From: Steromphala cineraria
Taxonomy: Eukaryota > Mollusca > Gastropoda > Trochida > Trochidae
NCBI GenBank assembly: GCA_916613615.1
Contig: OU744725.1
Location: forward strand, 56,547,075-56,611,074
Reading direction: 5' to 3'
Length of the DNA stretch: 64,000 nucleotides
Positions 1-11,870 of this stretch are shown here, piece after piece. Every line of letters starts with the position of its first letter. Position 1 is the stretch's first letter. Below the pieces are notes generated by a model that saw nothing but the letters and a program-made list of their open reading frames with translations, was not told the DNA's origin and did no database searches. The position numbers and the translations under genes are program-made.

Positions 1-388
1 TCGTTGAAACGACAAAGAACATATTTGGTTTAAAACAGGGGTTTCTGCATTTCTGGGGAGTTTTTAATATGCATGACCTGATTTACCGGGAGAAAACGTC
101 TTTTTACTCAATTAAAACTCAGTTTATACTACGTGTTGATTGTTAATGAAAATAAAATTAAAAAAGATCTAAGAATATATACAATAAACTTGTAGGATAA
201 AAATATTTCTTTCAATCTTTTGACATCAGTACGCGACCCTCTACTGGACCTTTCTAGACTCAGTACAGGAGTGAAACGGATAATATTGAGGCTAGGTTTA
301 CTTAGACTGTGTGCAATGGAAGCAGTCAACCAACATTATCACTGATGTATAAATGTTATGCTCCCGTATCTTACATATCTTATAACTT
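1..388. other. AT-rich DNA, no feature seen
   Basis: I see no gene, RNA gene or repeat structure here. The short minus-strand reading frame at 129-329 has no recognisable domain and looks like chance. Confidence 0.5.
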
Positions 389-950
389 ATATGCTATTTA
401 TGTTATGTTGTGCTATGCAAAGTTGATAACGCTACGCCACACCATGATTTGATATCTACTATTTTGTGCTATGCTGTGCCACTTACGCTACGTTGTGCTA
501 TGCTGTGCTATTTGTAATGTTGTCTATGTCATGCTATTTGCGCTACGTTGTGCAAAGGTATGCTATTTACGCCATATTGTGCTAAGCTATGCTATTACGC
601 TATCTTTTGCTAAACTATAATGGTATTTACGCTATTTTCTGCTATATTATGCTATTTACGCTATGTTGTCGTGTGCTATGCTATTTAAGCTATTTTGTCG
701 TGTGCTATGCTATTTACGCTATGTTGTCGTGTGCTATGCTATTTACGCTACGTGATGCTACGCTAAGTTGTTTACGTTATGTTGTCATGTGCTATGCTGT
801 TTATGCTATGTTGTCCTATGCAATGCTACTTACGCTACATTGTTCTAAGCTATGTCATATACGCTATAATGTGCAATGCTATGCTTTTTATGTTGTGCTA
901 TGCTACGTTGTGCGGTTCTATATTATCAATGCTACGTTGATATGATTCGT
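389..950. repeat. Degenerate minisatellite built on a TGCTATGCTATTTACGCTA phrase
   Basis: About 560 bp made of imperfect 20-30 bp units, each combining 'gctatgctattta' with 'cgctatgttgtcg' or 'cgctacgttgtgc'. Unit length and spacing vary, so this is an old, decayed array. A 118-codon reading frame inside it (589-945) is only the low-complexity translation of the repeat. Confidence 0.8.
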
Positions 951-1741
951 TATAATAACGATCCCATCTTTTGTTGTGATTTATTTTGAATGCTACGTAT
1001 GTAATGTTTTAGATGTTCTGTTTTTATATTACGTTAAAAGAAATAATATACTACAAGACAAAAGTTTAGACTCTGTGAAAAGTGTAATGTCCTATTTTCT
1101 ATCGGTTATATCTTCAGAACTAGTGACTCTATTCTTCATGTCTCGGATTAAACGCCGTAACAATGATTTAAAGAAAGTTTGAAAATTGTATTCGACCCCC
1201 AATCATGAAACACCGTCCTTGTTACAATGAGTTCTTAATGACGTACAAAAATGTCTTTTCAACAAAGTCCATGGACTTTACCTGTCATTTGTCAGTTAAC
1301 TTTCATGATGGACGTGTTAATCAAGATTCATTAATGAGAAATGCATTACACTTTGGTAATAAGTAAAGGTTTGAAAAAGCATAAATAAATTCTACCATAC
1401 CCACCAATAGCAACATTTGATGACGAGGCTAAACTATTGTCGCGTAGTATATGTGGTGTAAACTTTCATTTGAATTTCATCGAATTTCTCAAAGTATAAT
1501 AAGCGTTTTTTTTGTAATATCTAACCAGATTTGACATCCATATTAATGTCATCACCCCTGAAGCTTACGGCGAAAAGAGGTTGTGAAACAGAAAATAATT
1601 ATATAAAGCCATATTTTCACTGTAGAAAATGGGTCTATTATTGTTCTCCATTTGATTTCTTTGCTGCACAGCTGCTTAACCGGGAAGGGGATTAACACGA
1701 AGAAAAACAATCAGTTTATTTCTGCACGTAGGTCATAGGCC
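951..1741. other. No recognisable feature
   Basis: AT-rich non-coding DNA with only chance reading frames (for example 976-1182). No repeat boundary is visible before MITE-A begins at about 1742. Confidence 0.45.
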
Positions 1742-2035
1742 CATAGACAATGTATTTAAACTAAATGAAGCAGTAATAAATCAAATATATAATGTAAGGT
1801 TAAACCATGCGATTCTTTTTCTTACACAAAATGCATTAAAGGTGTTCACTTTGTACAAGATGGCCGCCAATGGATTTTCTGTGAATCTTCATTCTTTGTC
1901 CTCTGACAATGGATGATTGGCTTGTGTAATGAGATTTTGGACACTGTCAAAATAATACATTTAGCATTCACTTACAATTATCAGTGAGAAATTCAAATTA
2001 TAAAATTATCAAAAAACGTGCTACTGCCCCTTTAA
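1742..2035 (+). mobile_element. MITE-A copy 1 (5'-truncated)
   Basis: This copy matches the family found at 24145-24508 and elsewhere from the 'agacaatgtatttaaacta' segment to the right end ACGTGCTACTGCCCCT, followed by TTAA at 2032-2035. About 90 bp of the left end are missing. Its right end abuts a reverse-transcriptase fragment on the other strand, so it probably inserted into that LINE at a TTAA. Confidence 0.85.
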
Positions 2036-2701
2036 AGAACCATTTCTTTGCTGCTACTGGGCCACCTTTACGAAAAACTACAATCTTCGTCTTATCAAGG
2101 TTAACTTTAAGTCCCCAGTTATCAGAAAAGGATGAACGTATATCAATTTTGTCTCTGAAGACAAATCGCAGTGTTTGACATAAGGATTACATCATAAGCA
2201 GATAGTAGTTAAAAAATTCAATTAGATAAGGAAATAATTGAATGCCATGTTTACTCGATTGTATGATATCCTCATCATCAACTTTATTCAAGTATATAGG
2301 CCCCTGGGTACATGTAAACACATATTTCATATACAAAACGAATACGTAATAACATCGCATATCAAAATATAGTTCATTGATAAAAAAATGATAACAATAT
2401 AGGGCTTAAAACAGAGCCTTGTCTAACACCATCAAGGTAATCACTAAAAACATTGTCAGATCTAACGCAAGATTTTACACATATTGCATATTGATCTGAT
2501 GGTGTCAAACACTTTCCCTTTTAAACCTCTTTTTCTGGGACATTTCCACATTTTAACTCTGTCAACAGAATCGAAAGCCTTTCTAAAGTCAACAAAAGCT
2601 ATGTACAATTTTCTTTTACTGAAGGTTAGGTATCGCTCAATTACTTTGCGATACGTGACAAGTTGAGTAGTTCTAAATCCAGCTTGTGTATCTTGGATCA
2701 A
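2036..2701 (-). pseudogene. Decayed non-LTR retrotransposon reverse transcriptase
   Basis: Read on the minus strand, 2701-2462 encodes 'QAGFRTTQLV', then 'VIERYL', then the RT palm motif AFVDFRKAFDSVDR. In the next stretch (about 2460-2399) is GVRQGSVLSP, the block that follows the palm motif in non-LTR RTs. After about 190 bp of unrelated sequence (roughly 2210-2400), a corrupted YADD region reads as LLSAYDVI, and 2161-2036 reads GLKVNLDKTKIVVFRKGG, the usual thumb-proximal segment. The frame is broken by the internal insertion, by changes in the catalytic box, and by MITE-A at its end. The clade (RTE-X-like or I-like) is not decided. It is a dead fragment of a LINE ORF2. Confidence 0.85.
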
Positions 2702-3085
2702 ATCACCAATACACCGATAAAATTAAATACCTGTATGTTTGTAGCCTATTATACCATTTTCCATAAAGAGTAAATCGAGGCATGTATATATTAGCAAATA
2801 GTTGGTGCTCTTCACTAAGAATACTTTGCCCTTGACAAACAGTTGTGTCGGAAACAGAAGGGAATTCCCCTAGAAACTTCCTTTTCCATTTAAGTTTAGT
2901 TTAAGTCAGTTTAAGTTCGTTAGCGAAGACTAAATATAGCTCAGCGATCAGTGATGTGTTACATATATAGATAGCCATGCATATATAGACTTTAAGGTTT
3001 ATTAATGTTTGTAACTTTAAAGGATCTTTGCCTTTGTTTTGAATTCACCCCTAATCTTTCAAGACGATGAAGAAATAATAAAGGA
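2702..3085. other. No recognisable feature
   Basis: AT-rich spacer between the RT fragment and the G-run cluster; nothing identifiable. Confidence 0.4.
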
Positions 3086-3098
3086 TTTAAACATCATT

Positions 3099-3246
3099 TG
3101 GGGGGGGGGGGGGGGGACGGTTAGCGTATCATCCGGAATTCTCAGAATTGTGGAGGAAGAGGGTGAAAGGATGTCTTCCTGGAAGGGGGGGGGGGGGGCG
3201 ATTTTCAATTTCCTAGCTTATGTGGTGGGAGATGGGGGGGGGGGGT
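3099..3246 (+). repeat. Cluster of three long poly-G runs
   Basis: Three G-homopolymer tracts of about 12-18 nt occur within 150 bp (about 3100, 3186 and 3233), separated by GA-rich sequence. They could form G-quadruplexes and are prone to sequencing-length error. They create an artificial 170-codon frame (3039-3551), which I do not accept as a gene. Confidence 0.8.
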
Positions 3247-3902
3247 TGATAAATCATGGACAGAAGTGCATGGGACTTCATAAATCAAAATTCGTATTTA
3301 CTGCTTTATTACGTTTGCAGTCATCTCCATTTACATGTTTAAGTCTGATGAGCTACAGAAAAAACAATACCTCATATGTTGGTAATGTAAAATGTATCAT
3401 GAAATTTCATTTCTCACAATTTCTTCCTACACATCTCCATAATTTATCGACCAATTTAGGCTACTCGACAAACCAATTCCCTTATGAAACGTTATGGTTG
3501 AAATTTTACTTCCTTGTTGCAAAGCTCAAAGCTAAGCTGTGTTCAGGATAGTCATTCGCTCATTCAGTGTACCTTAGGGCGCCCTATCTGGTCCTCTACT
3601 GTTCAGCCACAAGTTATAGTAGTCATAACTTCCACTTGACTCTATTTTTCTCTAAAAGGGACCGTCATATCGGGGTATTGTGGAAAACAAATTCAAGAGG
3701 CCATTACAGTAATGAAATATATGTTTTTATTAGCCAATGGGTGCATGGAAGATAGGCAGTGTCATATTTTCGATATGAGCACGTGTGCACACTTTTGCCT
3801 AGCAAAGATCGTAGTAGTGCGACGTAGTAGTGTTCGTGACGTCACTGTTGCCTACCGTCAAGATAGTAAAATGGAATAGAATCGGTGATAAAAGAATTAT
3901 GA

Positions 3903-3936
3903 CCCTCGAAAGTGTGTCATATGACACACTTCCGAG
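3903..3936. repeat. Short near-perfect palindrome
   Basis: The arms CCTCGAAAGTGTGTCAT and ATGACACACTTCCGAGG are complementary apart from one position, with almost no loop. It looks like a small hairpin remnant of a foldback element. Confidence 0.7.
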
Positions 3937-4252
3937 GTTATATAATCTCTATATCTAATACGTGTTTGATAGACATAACTACATGATTGAATGATGTTAC
4001 TAACGATAAAGGTTTGGTTGTTTAGATCTATGGTATTTAAATGGTATTAAAAAGATTACAATGAAACTAGTAGGAGTCTATTGGTGTTTAGTGTTTTTTT
4101 AAGTTTTGAATATATTTGACTGTATACTAGACCAACTCAAATGTATATACTCTTGAAAATAGGGGTTTTCAGGTGTACAGTAGTATATATTCAAAATGAG
4201 TGTTTAAAGAATAACAACGATGATGTCCTCCAACATGTTTCAACTTTATCCT

Positions 4253-4304
4253 CAGGGAGGTTTACATTACAGTGATTAATCACTGCAATGTAAACCTCCC
4301 TGAA
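4253..4304. repeat. 52-bp palindrome
   Basis: CAGGGAGGTTTACATT on the left is matched by AATGTAAACCTCCCTG on the right, around an ACAGTGATTAATCACTG core. The almost loop-less hairpin is typical of a minimal foldback element. Confidence 0.8.
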
Positions 4305-4437
4305 TATATATATGAAGAAGCCAACATGACTGAAAGCGCTAGTTAGCTAAAATGAATGTATTTATGTTCCCAATTCCATAATTTTATTATATTTCATCTA
4401 TATACACCCGAGAGTTGTGCTTGTGGATTTTTCGTAT

Positions 4438-4480
4438 GTATATATATATATATAGTAACATATATATATATATATTAATT
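4438..4480. repeat. (TA)n microsatellite
   Basis: Two alternating TA tracts (about 4438-4454 and 4460-4475) with small interruptions. Confidence 0.8.
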
Positions 4481-4790
4481 GTCATATGTAACATGTTTAT
4501 AGTAACATATATATAGTTAAGTTTTATAACATTGTAATATTGGTAACAAAAGAGTGGTATTTGTGCATGTCACTTTGAAATAACGGAATGACCGAACACC
4601 GATCGTGCGTCGTCTTTATATGAAACCATGATGACTGTTGAACAAAACCTGTCCAACCAATCCGATTGAATTCTGTACACATAAATATGCGTCTGGCGGA
4701 CGTGATGGAATTTCAGGGGCGGTGCTGTGCTCATTGGTTCGAATCCCCCTTTGAAAGCCTTTATTTATTCACGGTATCTCTTCCCCTTCT

Positions 4791-5123
4791 TTAAAGGGGC
4801 AGTAGCACGTTTTTAGGGGGAATATAAAATGATGTCAGGAAAATGTAATTTAATGGTTCCAATTGAAAGATAATGTATTTAAACTAAATGAAGGAGTTAT
4901 AATTCAAATATATAATGTAAGGTAAAGCCATGCAATTCCTTTATCTCACACAAAATGAATTAAAGGTGGCCGCCAATGAATTTTATGTGAATCTTCATAC
5001 TTTGTCCTCTGACTATGGCTGATTGAATTGTGTTATGAGATTTTTGACACTAACGAGATAATACAATTAGCATCGACGTACAATTATCAGTGAAAAATTA
5101 AGAATATAAAATTGTCCCTTTAA
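4791..5123 (+). mobile_element. MITE-A copy 2
   Basis: It starts TTAA-AGGGGCAGTAGCACG at 4791 and ends CCCT-TTAA at 5123, so TTAA flanks both ends. The interior matches other copies, including the 'ggtggccgccaatgaatttt' segment. About 20 bp of the right inverted repeat are deleted, joining the interior directly to 'ttgtccct'. Confidence 0.9.
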
Positions 5124-5990
5124 GTGGCTGAATTGTCAATTTGTGAGCGCCCGAGCGATCCTCAGTTCTGAACAGTCCAAAGAACGTGTATATATTTATC
5201 ACGACCTGCCTGGCTACTGGCAAACACTTTAATGTTCTGGTCGGCTGCACAACCAGTCTTAGATGTGAACGTAGACGCATCACCAGACTACTCAGAAGGT
5301 AGGTTTGAAATACAACTTAATAGAATTACAAAGTGTATTGTTTTATATATTTTAGAACGAACCAAGTATCTGTTATTGTCACGGATAAGTTCTTCTTAAG
5401 AAGTAGGCGAGACCCACACAAGGCACCGAGTTACTTTCTGTTGTTAATTTCAAGTTTAATGAGATGTGGGACACTTATTTTACACGCACGTTTGATTCCC
5501 AGCTGTATGATGAATATCTATCAGACAAATATACGCAATGCGTACAAATGGGAAAGAAGGAGCGGAATTCATACCTTAGCCCAGTCGTTGAAACTCCTTC
5601 TACAAACAAGAATTCTTCCACTGCTTCATGACACGTGACTGTAATAGCTAGTGACCCATATCCAATTACTGCTATCATTATTTGATCGGCGTGTCTTACA
5701 TTCAAAACCATCTTGATTTATCGTTGTCTTTTTTAATTTCTGATTATTAGTTGTATAAAGGTGTTGATTCAATCTGATTTATCAACGCCTAAGACGACTA
5801 CACATTGTTTAACTTCAAATGGTGTTGGTTAAAAAATACTTGAAGCTGAAGCTGGATTAATTGATTTTGTCTAAAGACCTTGAATAAAAATAGAAATCCT
5901 GATGTTATTGCCCCCGTATGCAATAAATGTTTTATTACCCGCCCTCTTAAAATATCGCCGTTTAATAAATCTGCTAAGTCATTTTATCAT
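5124..5990. other. No recognisable feature
   Basis: Non-coding DNA. Reading frames at 5333-5638 (+) and 5475-5711 (-) overlap each other, show no domain signature and are probably chance. Confidence 0.4.
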
Positions 5991-7251
5991 AGGGGAGACC
6001 AGGGCAAAGCGCGCCCCCTAACATATAAACGTGTTTTCTGGGCATATTAACATGTTTAGAATGCAACTTGCAGCATGTCTCTAATTCTCATCAGAAAAAC
6101 TATTGTATGACAAATGCTTTTCAACCTACCATGCCTGCATAAAGAGATATTAACGAAAATGTATTTCGACAAAGGCGGTGCACTTTGCCCCGTAGTTTGG
6201 AGCAAAGTGCCCCATGCGAAATCGGATATGTCAAATTCCTATATTAAGCCATTACCATGCAAAAAAGTTTTTTAAAAGTGCCATGTACCTCACAGGCACC
6301 ATTATGAAAACTAAACAAATAGTAAAAATCTAAGCTCAGTATTCAAAGAAGGTCAAAATTTGTTTTTATATGTCATGGACCTATATTTTCCAAGTTCTTA
6401 TCCAAAAACTTACATGATAACTAAATACGAATTTCTAATAACTATGAGAGACTTGACAATTCAACTCATTTATTATCAGAAACCAGCAAATATATGAAAG
6501 AAATATGGAAATTGATTGGTTTGAAAGACAAATATAACATTTTACAAACATCTAATCTCTGTCGGGCTTGTCCATACGGCCTATCTTCTTAATTGTTTAG
6601 GGATAAAACAAAATATATGATGAATATCAAACTAATATAAAAAAATCAAAGAAAATATATGTGTTTTTAAATGAAACAAAATCCCTATAATATATTTTTT
6701 ATACTTCATTTTAATAACAATTTTTTTAAAATATAGGAAAATAATAGAATGATAATAACAATTCTATTTAACTATATTTGCTTCTTAAATTAATTGATAA
6801 CTCTGAAACTATAATGTGTTGACCATAAATTAATATTTAATATCACTCGGGGCAAAGCGCTCCCCCCGGCTCACTTTGCCCCTTTGAGGGTAGCATTCGT
6901 TTTTTGCATCTTAGAAAATAATCAAAAGCAACGAATTGCAAATTTCCTTATTTAATGAATAGATGACATATTTTTGTGTAATAGGTGCCCTAGACTTTAA
7001 TGTTGCGTTTTATGTTTATGTTAAATTTTGGAATTCGGACATATTCTTTCGTTAAAGAAAAATGCCGTTTTTTCAACTTTTTGCAATGGTAAGTCTCCAA
7101 CTCATGCTAACGATGCAAACGTCGATCACAACGTTTCTTAACGTTTGCTTGCATTGGTAGATAATGACAAACCACGCCATCTGTCGATCGTTAAGGAGAA
7201 ATAACGCTTGGTCACTTTGCCCCGACGGCGAGCTTTGCCCTGGTCTCCCCT
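5991..7251. mobile_element. 1.26-kb TIR element with repeated GGGGCAAAGTGCC phrase
   Basis: The left end AGGGGAGACCAGGGCAAAGC is the inverted complement of the right end GCTTTGCCCTGGTCTCCCCT. A TA precedes the left GGGG and follows the right CCCC, so a 2-bp TA target site is possible but unproven. The same phrase recurs inside in both orientations (about 6181, 6202, 6850, 6873, 7213). There is no coding capacity, so this is a non-autonomous DNA transposon of uncertain superfamily. Confidence 0.75.
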
Positions 7252-7317
7252 ATATCTATCAATAATATGGGGTGTTTTGGATGTGTGATAGAGGCAAGGA
7301 CACAGCACCTATATTGC

Positions 7318-7485
7318 CGCCCGGTCCGCAAATCCATATCAGCCATATCAGACCGGGCCGCACATCCATATCAGCCATATCAGACCGGTCCGCAAATCCA
7401 TATCAGCCATATCAGACCGGGCCGCACATCCATATCAGCCATATCAGACCGGTCCGCAAATCCTTATCAATATCAGACTGGGGGG
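7318..7485. repeat. Tandem repeat of ~31-bp units (ATATCAGCC phrase)
   Basis: Alternating 'ggtccgcaaatcc' and 'gggccgcacatcc' units, each followed by 'atatcagccatatcagacc', give a higher-order period of about 62 bp. Overlapping frames here read as P-Y-Q or I-S-H-I repeats and are artefacts. Confidence 0.9.
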
Positions 7486-7703
7486 ATATTTGGTTAGAGT
7501 TATCTCCCCTTGCATCGTAACGTCATTTGCAGCATAGAGAGTGGGTTGTATGTTTTCTTCGCAGAAAAAACATGTTTTTAATTCTTTTACTTGTAAATAA
7601 TCTTTAAAATCGTCAAATGATAACAAATATTCTAGTAATTTGAATAAGCGGAGCTGCTCACAATATCTTTCTCAAACTTGTTATACAAATAGATAGTAAA
7701 ATA

Positions 7704-7804
7704 TGGGTAATTTCATATCACATTCTGTATCAGCCCGAGACCCCAATATCAGCCCGGCTGATATTGGTCGAGGGTTGATACAGAATGTGATATGAAATTA
7801 CCCA
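7704..7804. mobile_element. Foldback element, ~100-bp hairpin
   Basis: The left arm GGGTAATTTCATATCACATT continues to TGTATCAGCCC, and the right arm mirrors it down to AAATTACCC at 7804. The loop itself contains the inverted pair AATATCAGCC/GGCTGATATT. Stem conservation suggests recent formation. Confidence 0.85.
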
Positions 7805-8174
7805 TGTCATGCTATTTTTATCATATATATTTACAAAAGAAACAACAAAAATAAATGTAACATTTTAAAACTTTACTTCATAACATTAACTGGGTGGCTG
7901 ATGGTATCAATTTTGCTTAACATGAACTGACACATACCGATAGTCAAAGCTTCTGTGCCTACGCCTCTTGCGACTTTTGAGTTAACTTTTCTCTCGGGTT
8001 GAATTTCCAAAATGGAAAATTAATTTGTATCAAGCTGACAAATCCACAAGTGACTGCAGCGTTTTTTTCGCGATGTCGGCCACGTTTAACGTCAGCTGTA
8101 CAAAGGGAGACAACTCTAAGGTCCTCGCGACTTCGATCAAATTTTTGCGTTCGTTGCCTAAGGTTCCTGGTTCT

Positions 8175-8262
8175 AGTCCCTTGACGACGGGCTGATACAG
8201 GTTTTTGCCCTTGACGACGGGCTGATACAGGTTATCTGCCCTGCGGGCTGATACAGGGTGCT
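8175..8262. repeat. Short tandem repeat GACGACGGGCTGATACAGGT
   Basis: Two near-perfect copies of 'cccttgacgacgggctgatacaggtt' and one partial copy, carrying the same GGCTGATA core as the flanking foldbacks. Confidence 0.75.
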
Positions 8263-8419
8263 TGACGGAGGGTGTATCGTACATACAAAATCTCTGTATT
8301 TATAAGCTAGTATATGATAAATGTTACTACATAACTATTTCAAAACTTTTTATTAATAATATTTCTTTAAATACATTTTTGGCAAAAAAGTTTTATATAT
8401 GATAAAAAGGTTACAAAAT

Positions 8420-8546
8420 GTCATTTTTCATATCATACGCCATATCAGTCATCGACCCATATCAGCCCTCTGGCCTACGGCCCTCGGGCTGATATGGGAG
8501 TCTCGGGCTGATATGAGGTATGATATGACAAATGACATGTTATAAC
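8420..8546. mobile_element. Second foldback of the CATATCA/GGCTGATATG family
   Basis: The left arm 'gtcatttttcatatcatac' pairs with the right arm 'gtatgatatgacaaatgac'. Internal blocks 'cccatatcagccc' and 'gggctgatatggg' pair around a 'ctggcctacggcc' turn. It shares the TTTCATATCA edge and the ATATCAGCC core with the element at 7704-7804. Confidence 0.8.
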
Positions 8547-8857
8547 CTCTAAATATAACATATGATGTAATAATATCGCTCGATAACCAAATGACGTGAC
8601 TTCATAATGCCGTCATAATCGATGAATGATGATGTCACAATGCAAGCAGGGTAGCGCAATGACCAAGTCGACCAACTTTTTGAATTTATGACGATGTTAT
8701 TAAGCGAGAAATACTAAACTCAGTCCCGTTTAATAGCATTTCTATGAGACTCGTGAATGGTATTGGTTTCGCTTTCGCTCCTTAAATACCGAAACACTTA
8801 TTCGTTTCATACAGATGATACTTAATGCTGTTTTCCAGGTTTATTTCATCGAGTGTC

Positions 8858-8921
8858 ATGGGTTAAGTTGATATTTCACGAGTGGCGCAACCACGAGTGA
8901 AATGTCAACTTTACCCATGTC
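8858..8921. repeat. ~64-bp palindrome
   Basis: CATGGGTTAAGTTGATATTTC on the left mirrors GAAATGTCAACTTTACCCATG on the right, around ACGAGTGGCGCAACCACGAG. It is a near-perfect hairpin of unknown origin. Confidence 0.75.
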
Positions 8922-9084
8922 ACTAGATAAAATATATGCATATGCAACATACATAAAGTCTTGTGATTACAAAATTATACATAAGAACAAGCAAAAAATC
9001 ACAACATGCTCATATATATATATAATCATTTTTATTCCAACGTGTGTTAATTCAGTAAAGGACTTCAGTAGGACAGTAGGACCT

Positions 9085-9427
9085 CATTCTCTCCCCACAG
9101 AGGCAGATCAAGTAATATTGATTTAGCCTCTGTTATATTACGCCGAGTTTATGGGATAGAATGGGAGATGCCTGATTGGAGGCAATCAAAGTCAATCAAT
9201 CAGCGACGATGTTCTTAACTGATCGTTTGGCTACTAAATCAAGGCAAAAGCATTGTGATATGAACCACTCTTTCCATGCGAGAAGCGATGTCATTTGAAA
9301 AGGGAATTCAAATGGATTGTGATGCATTTTTTTCCGCCAGGGGAAACTGCCGGAACCCATGAATTTCGGTGTAATATTACAGAGGCTAAATCAACATGAC
9401 TTGATCTGCCTCTGTGGGGAGAGAATG
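9085..9427 (-). mobile_element. MITE-B copy 1
   Basis: It begins CATTCTCTCCCCACAGAGGC and ends with the inverted complement. The interior carries the conserved 'gatgcctgattggaggcaat' segment. Flanks are TAGGACCT on the left and, one base beyond the right end, TAGGACCA, a likely 8-bp target duplication with one mismatch. There is no coding content. Confidence 0.9.
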
Positions 9428-11778
9428 CTAGGACCATCTCTCCCAGACTTCCAGTTTACCATGGGCATGGACTGCATGATTATGCCATTACCTTTTTTTC
9501 GACACTAATAGTAGGCATAATCAGTCATTTTTTAATAATCAACCAAAATTAACCAAACTTTGTGTGGGGGTAGAACAAAGTCTCAATAATAACATGCAAT
9601 TTCAATTTTCAAAATAAAAATTTTCGTTAAAAAGATATTTGATTTCAAAGACACCCACCCTCGAAAATTAAAATAAATTTATTTTTCATCGGTTTTTTTT
9701 TGGTTAGGGTCTTATAAAAATATTTCTACTCATCCTAAAAGTACTATTGAGTGTTTAATGTCTTCGTTGTTCTCTTGTCAATTATGACTATTCAAAAAAA
9801 TTAAGTGCCACATTTGGTACAAAATTTTGACCCTCCAAGGGGAGTACCCTCATCACGTTTTTTAACATGTCTTATTTTTTTCTTGAATATTGTCAATAAT
9901 TATTTAAATGTTCCACAAACTATGTTGTCATTGTCACTGTCATTGTCATCCGAGTCTGTCTAGACCCAAAATGTGAAATTGAAGTTAACACAGAATATTT
10001 TACAACCGATTTAAGATGAGACTCAAATTTGCAGTTTAAAGGTCTCAAGATAAATGTACATATCGAGCGATACCTCAAATTTGATAAGCTTAAACAAAAC
10101 AGGAGTATCATGTATTGCCAAATTTAAGTATAAGTTATCGAAATACCTTCTTAAAACTTTAAAATACATATATATGTATAAAATATTGAAGGGTTAAATA
10201 AGAAATTTCAGATAAATAAAATGCCTAGAAAATTTATTTTTTTTAAAAAGAATTTAATTAACTTAATTTAATGTATGTGATTTATGAAACAGAGCAAGTT
10301 AAAATTCGCATTTGTACACTTAAAAAACAAATACTGTTGGGGGAAAAAGTTCAAAAACAGTTTGTTATTGTGTCATATGTTGGTTACATAAATCTTTACT
10401 CATCCTTTATTATATCTGAGTAGTTGTAAATTATAAGTTAAAACTATTAAAGCTTTATTTTAAGTTTTGATTCGTCTATCTACCCAAGAAACAGCACATT
10501 AGATTCGAGAAAGGTGTTCCTTACCATATATTTAGTCGTAAAAACGATGATTACAAACACAATCTTAGCTCACGCTTTTATCGTGACAGCCAATGAAAGC
10601 GGGCGATTGCATGTGGGAGTTACTCTGATTGAGACGGTGTGGTCGTTCTTTTATTTAATGTGACTACGTTGTGATATAAATCCGATAGATAGTGCAAATT
10701 GTAGCTGAAGAATTGCGCTGATTGAATGTGCGCTTTGCAAAAATACGTTTTTTACATTTCTGAAGTTTTTCTCCTTTCAAAGTCAACATTTGACGTCACA
10801 TAAATGAAAATCTAAAAATAAGTGTCTCTGGATGTGTTATCCTATTTTCTTTTGTAGTATTTCGATTTTTTTTGTAATAAGAGGCAACGGTACGAAAAAA
10901 CGTAAAACACCCCACCCTGTTTTGACCCCGATTTCTAACCAACTTATTACGCCTGCGAGAAGAGTTGTCCTGGTTATCTCCCCTGTCTTGTTATCGCTAC
11001 TAATAGTTTGAGTGTAATTACAGATTTACAATTACTTTTATAAAGAGAATTGTCAGTTGCACATTCGGTCTTGTACGCGTTATATTTCTTTCTTTTTTTT
11101 AATGAGGAAATTATTTTGTTATCGAAAATATATTTGCTAACATGTCAACAAGGATAATTATAGATATGTTTATGAAATGTATTGCTTTTTATTTTAAAGT
11201 TATTCTTATAGTGAGTGAAAAAGTCATTTTTAGGAATATTCCAAACAGCATTTTACTATACATAACTCATTTCTGACAAGGTAAATGTGTATGTTTTCAA
11301 AGTTTTATTATGTGTCATTTTCTTCCATGAAAAATATTAAATGGAGAACAGAATAAATACCTTCAAAAGATAGATTTCATCAAGTGTTTTAGTTTGGTGA
11401 GGGTAATAAATACATTTGAAAAGGGAAGGCAACTAAAAATAACATCAAGTTGGGTTGTTTTTTTTATGTACAAAACCCAAGTATATGTGACGTTAGTGTG
11501 GGTAATTATCAAGAATGATTTGCTAACATTATCACAATGACTACAGGAATTGGATATTGACTTAAGTTGTTTGAGAGGGATTTGAGAAGTTGGAGTATAT
11601 ATCCCCCTCCGCCTAATTAACTCACTCACAAACTGGTATCCCACTCATCTCATCGTGTTGTCTTATCCGCTTTGATGTTAAGTTAGATGCAATTGTTATC
11701 TTATCCTCTTGTTACTGTTATTGCTATCTCATCATCATGCCCATATGCATAAATTGCTGTACTCCCATTTTCCTATAT
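9428..11778. other. 2.35 kb of AT-rich DNA without a supported feature
   Basis: No domain-bearing frame or clear repeat boundary is visible. Short frames at 9920-10111 and 11363-11644 (both minus) show no recognisable motif. This may be upstream or intronic sequence of the TLR gene, but no upstream exon can be identified by eye. Confidence 0.4.
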
Positions 11779-11853
11779 GCTTGAAAACGGTATAAGAATC
11801 TATACCGAAACGTCGATACGTTCTACAATAAAGAAGTTGATAATCCATAAAAC
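11779..11853 (+). mobile_element. Retroelement tail with hammerhead-like hairpin
   Basis: 'gcttgaaaac' is followed by the stem GGTATA-agaatc-TATACC and then GAAACGTCGATACG, ending in 'aataaagaagttgataatcc'. GAAAC directly after a hairpin recalls a hammerhead ribozyme core, but the CUGANGA box is not intact. Related pieces at 27825-27970 and 28035-28125 share the stem, GAAACGTCG and AATAAAGAAGTT. I interpret it as a terminal fragment of a Penelope-like or retrozyme-like element. Confidence 0.45.
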
Positions 11854-11870
11854 TCCTTTTTTCTATATAT

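Noticed and set aside
589..945. 118-codon plus-strand frame
   Set aside because: It is only the translation of the degenerate minisatellite; composition is repetitive Leu/Cys/Tyr and no start context or domain is seen.
3039..3551. 170-codon plus-strand frame
   Set aside because: Held open by poly-G runs (polyglycine) and joined to sequence with no domain; run lengths are unreliable.
4684..4750. Possible tRNA or SINE head (GGTTCGAATCC)
   Set aside because: Only the B box is convincing; no A box at the right distance and no body.
7267..7520. Overlapping plus-strand frames with P-Y-Q repeats
   Set aside because: Two frames of the same tandem repeat are open at once, which is a by-product of the 31-bp unit.
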